A stretch of 64,000 nt of DNA from assembly GCA_905221605.1 (NCBI GenBank), contig CAJNDS010000210.1:1-64000 (forward strand). Reading direction: 5' to 3'. Shown piece by piece: positions 63,986-64,000 of the stretch. The translations under genes were made by a program, and so were the position numbers. Each line of letters opens with the position of its first letter. Position 1 is the stretch's first letter. The notes under the pieces are model-generated. The model searched no databases and was not told the DNA's origin. It worked only from the letters and a program-made list of their open reading frames with translations. The DNA is from Symbiodinium natans (taxonomy: Eukaryota > Sar > Dinophyceae > Suessiales > Symbiodiniaceae).

Positions 63986-64000
63986 ATGAAGGCTCTGGGT

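Noticed and set aside
63796-64000. True chromosome end
   Set aside because: The block contains variant CCCTGAA units, and similar blocks occur in both orientations throughout the interior, so it is interstitial as far as can be seen.

Overview
The window looks like nuclear DNA of a dinoflagellate (genus not determinable by eye). Four things point there: both Ty1/copia-type retrotransposons carry, inside their LTRs, a close match to the 3' end of the dinoflagellate trans-spliced leader (TTTTGGCTCAAG); plant-type telomere repeat (TTTAGGG/CCCTAAA) is scattered internally in many short blocks; genes are very sparse in a sea of repeats; and the few recognisable genes have small GT-AG introns. No rRNA, tRNA or CRISPR was seen. 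Layout 1-18.3 kb: two nested Ty1/copia-like elements. The outer element B (about 1-18264) has two near-identical LTRs, a good initiator-Met-type primer binding site, one long Gag-protease-integrase-RT-RNase H ORF (9238-15735) and an extra downstream ORF (15723-17147). Its 5' LTR is interrupted after about 22 bases by element A (about 23-8391), which has 192-bp terminal repeats differing at only 2 positions, a 2410-codon polyprotein with an unusual C-terminal domain, a second membrane/zinc-type ORF, and an out-of-frame 290-codon ORF buried in its protease-integrase linker, but no visible leader or primer binding site. Layout 18.3-22.4 kb: decayed repeats, a copia RNase H scrap, a 745-bp AGT microsatellite, a 90-170-bp degenerate tandem repeat and a CTTCGAAG-rich satellite. 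Layout 22.4-52.65 kb: two head-to-tail copies of a 14-16 kb unit (about 22411-36577 and 36578-52422), then a 230-bp start of a third. The units are mostly non-coding, but aligning them codon by codon by eye shows at least three short ORFs with mainly synonymous differences. In each case the second unit is open and the first has a frameshift or stop. Layout 52.65-57 kb: G-rich sequence, then a predicted multi-pass membrane protein gene (53536-54930, with an odd 24-base in-frame GT...AG segment carrying a stop) and a two-exon GT32-like glycosyltransferase gene (55777-56975). Layout 57.9-64 kb: telomere-like blocks of alternating polarity. Several of the short segments bounded by CCCTAAA on the left and TTTAGGG on the right read as open, exon-like sequence with AG and GT at the edges, suggesting a gene whose introns begin and end in telomere repeat. 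The last 1.6 kb are GC-rich degenerate tandem repeats and a telomere-like variant block. All function calls are from motif reading; no search was run.
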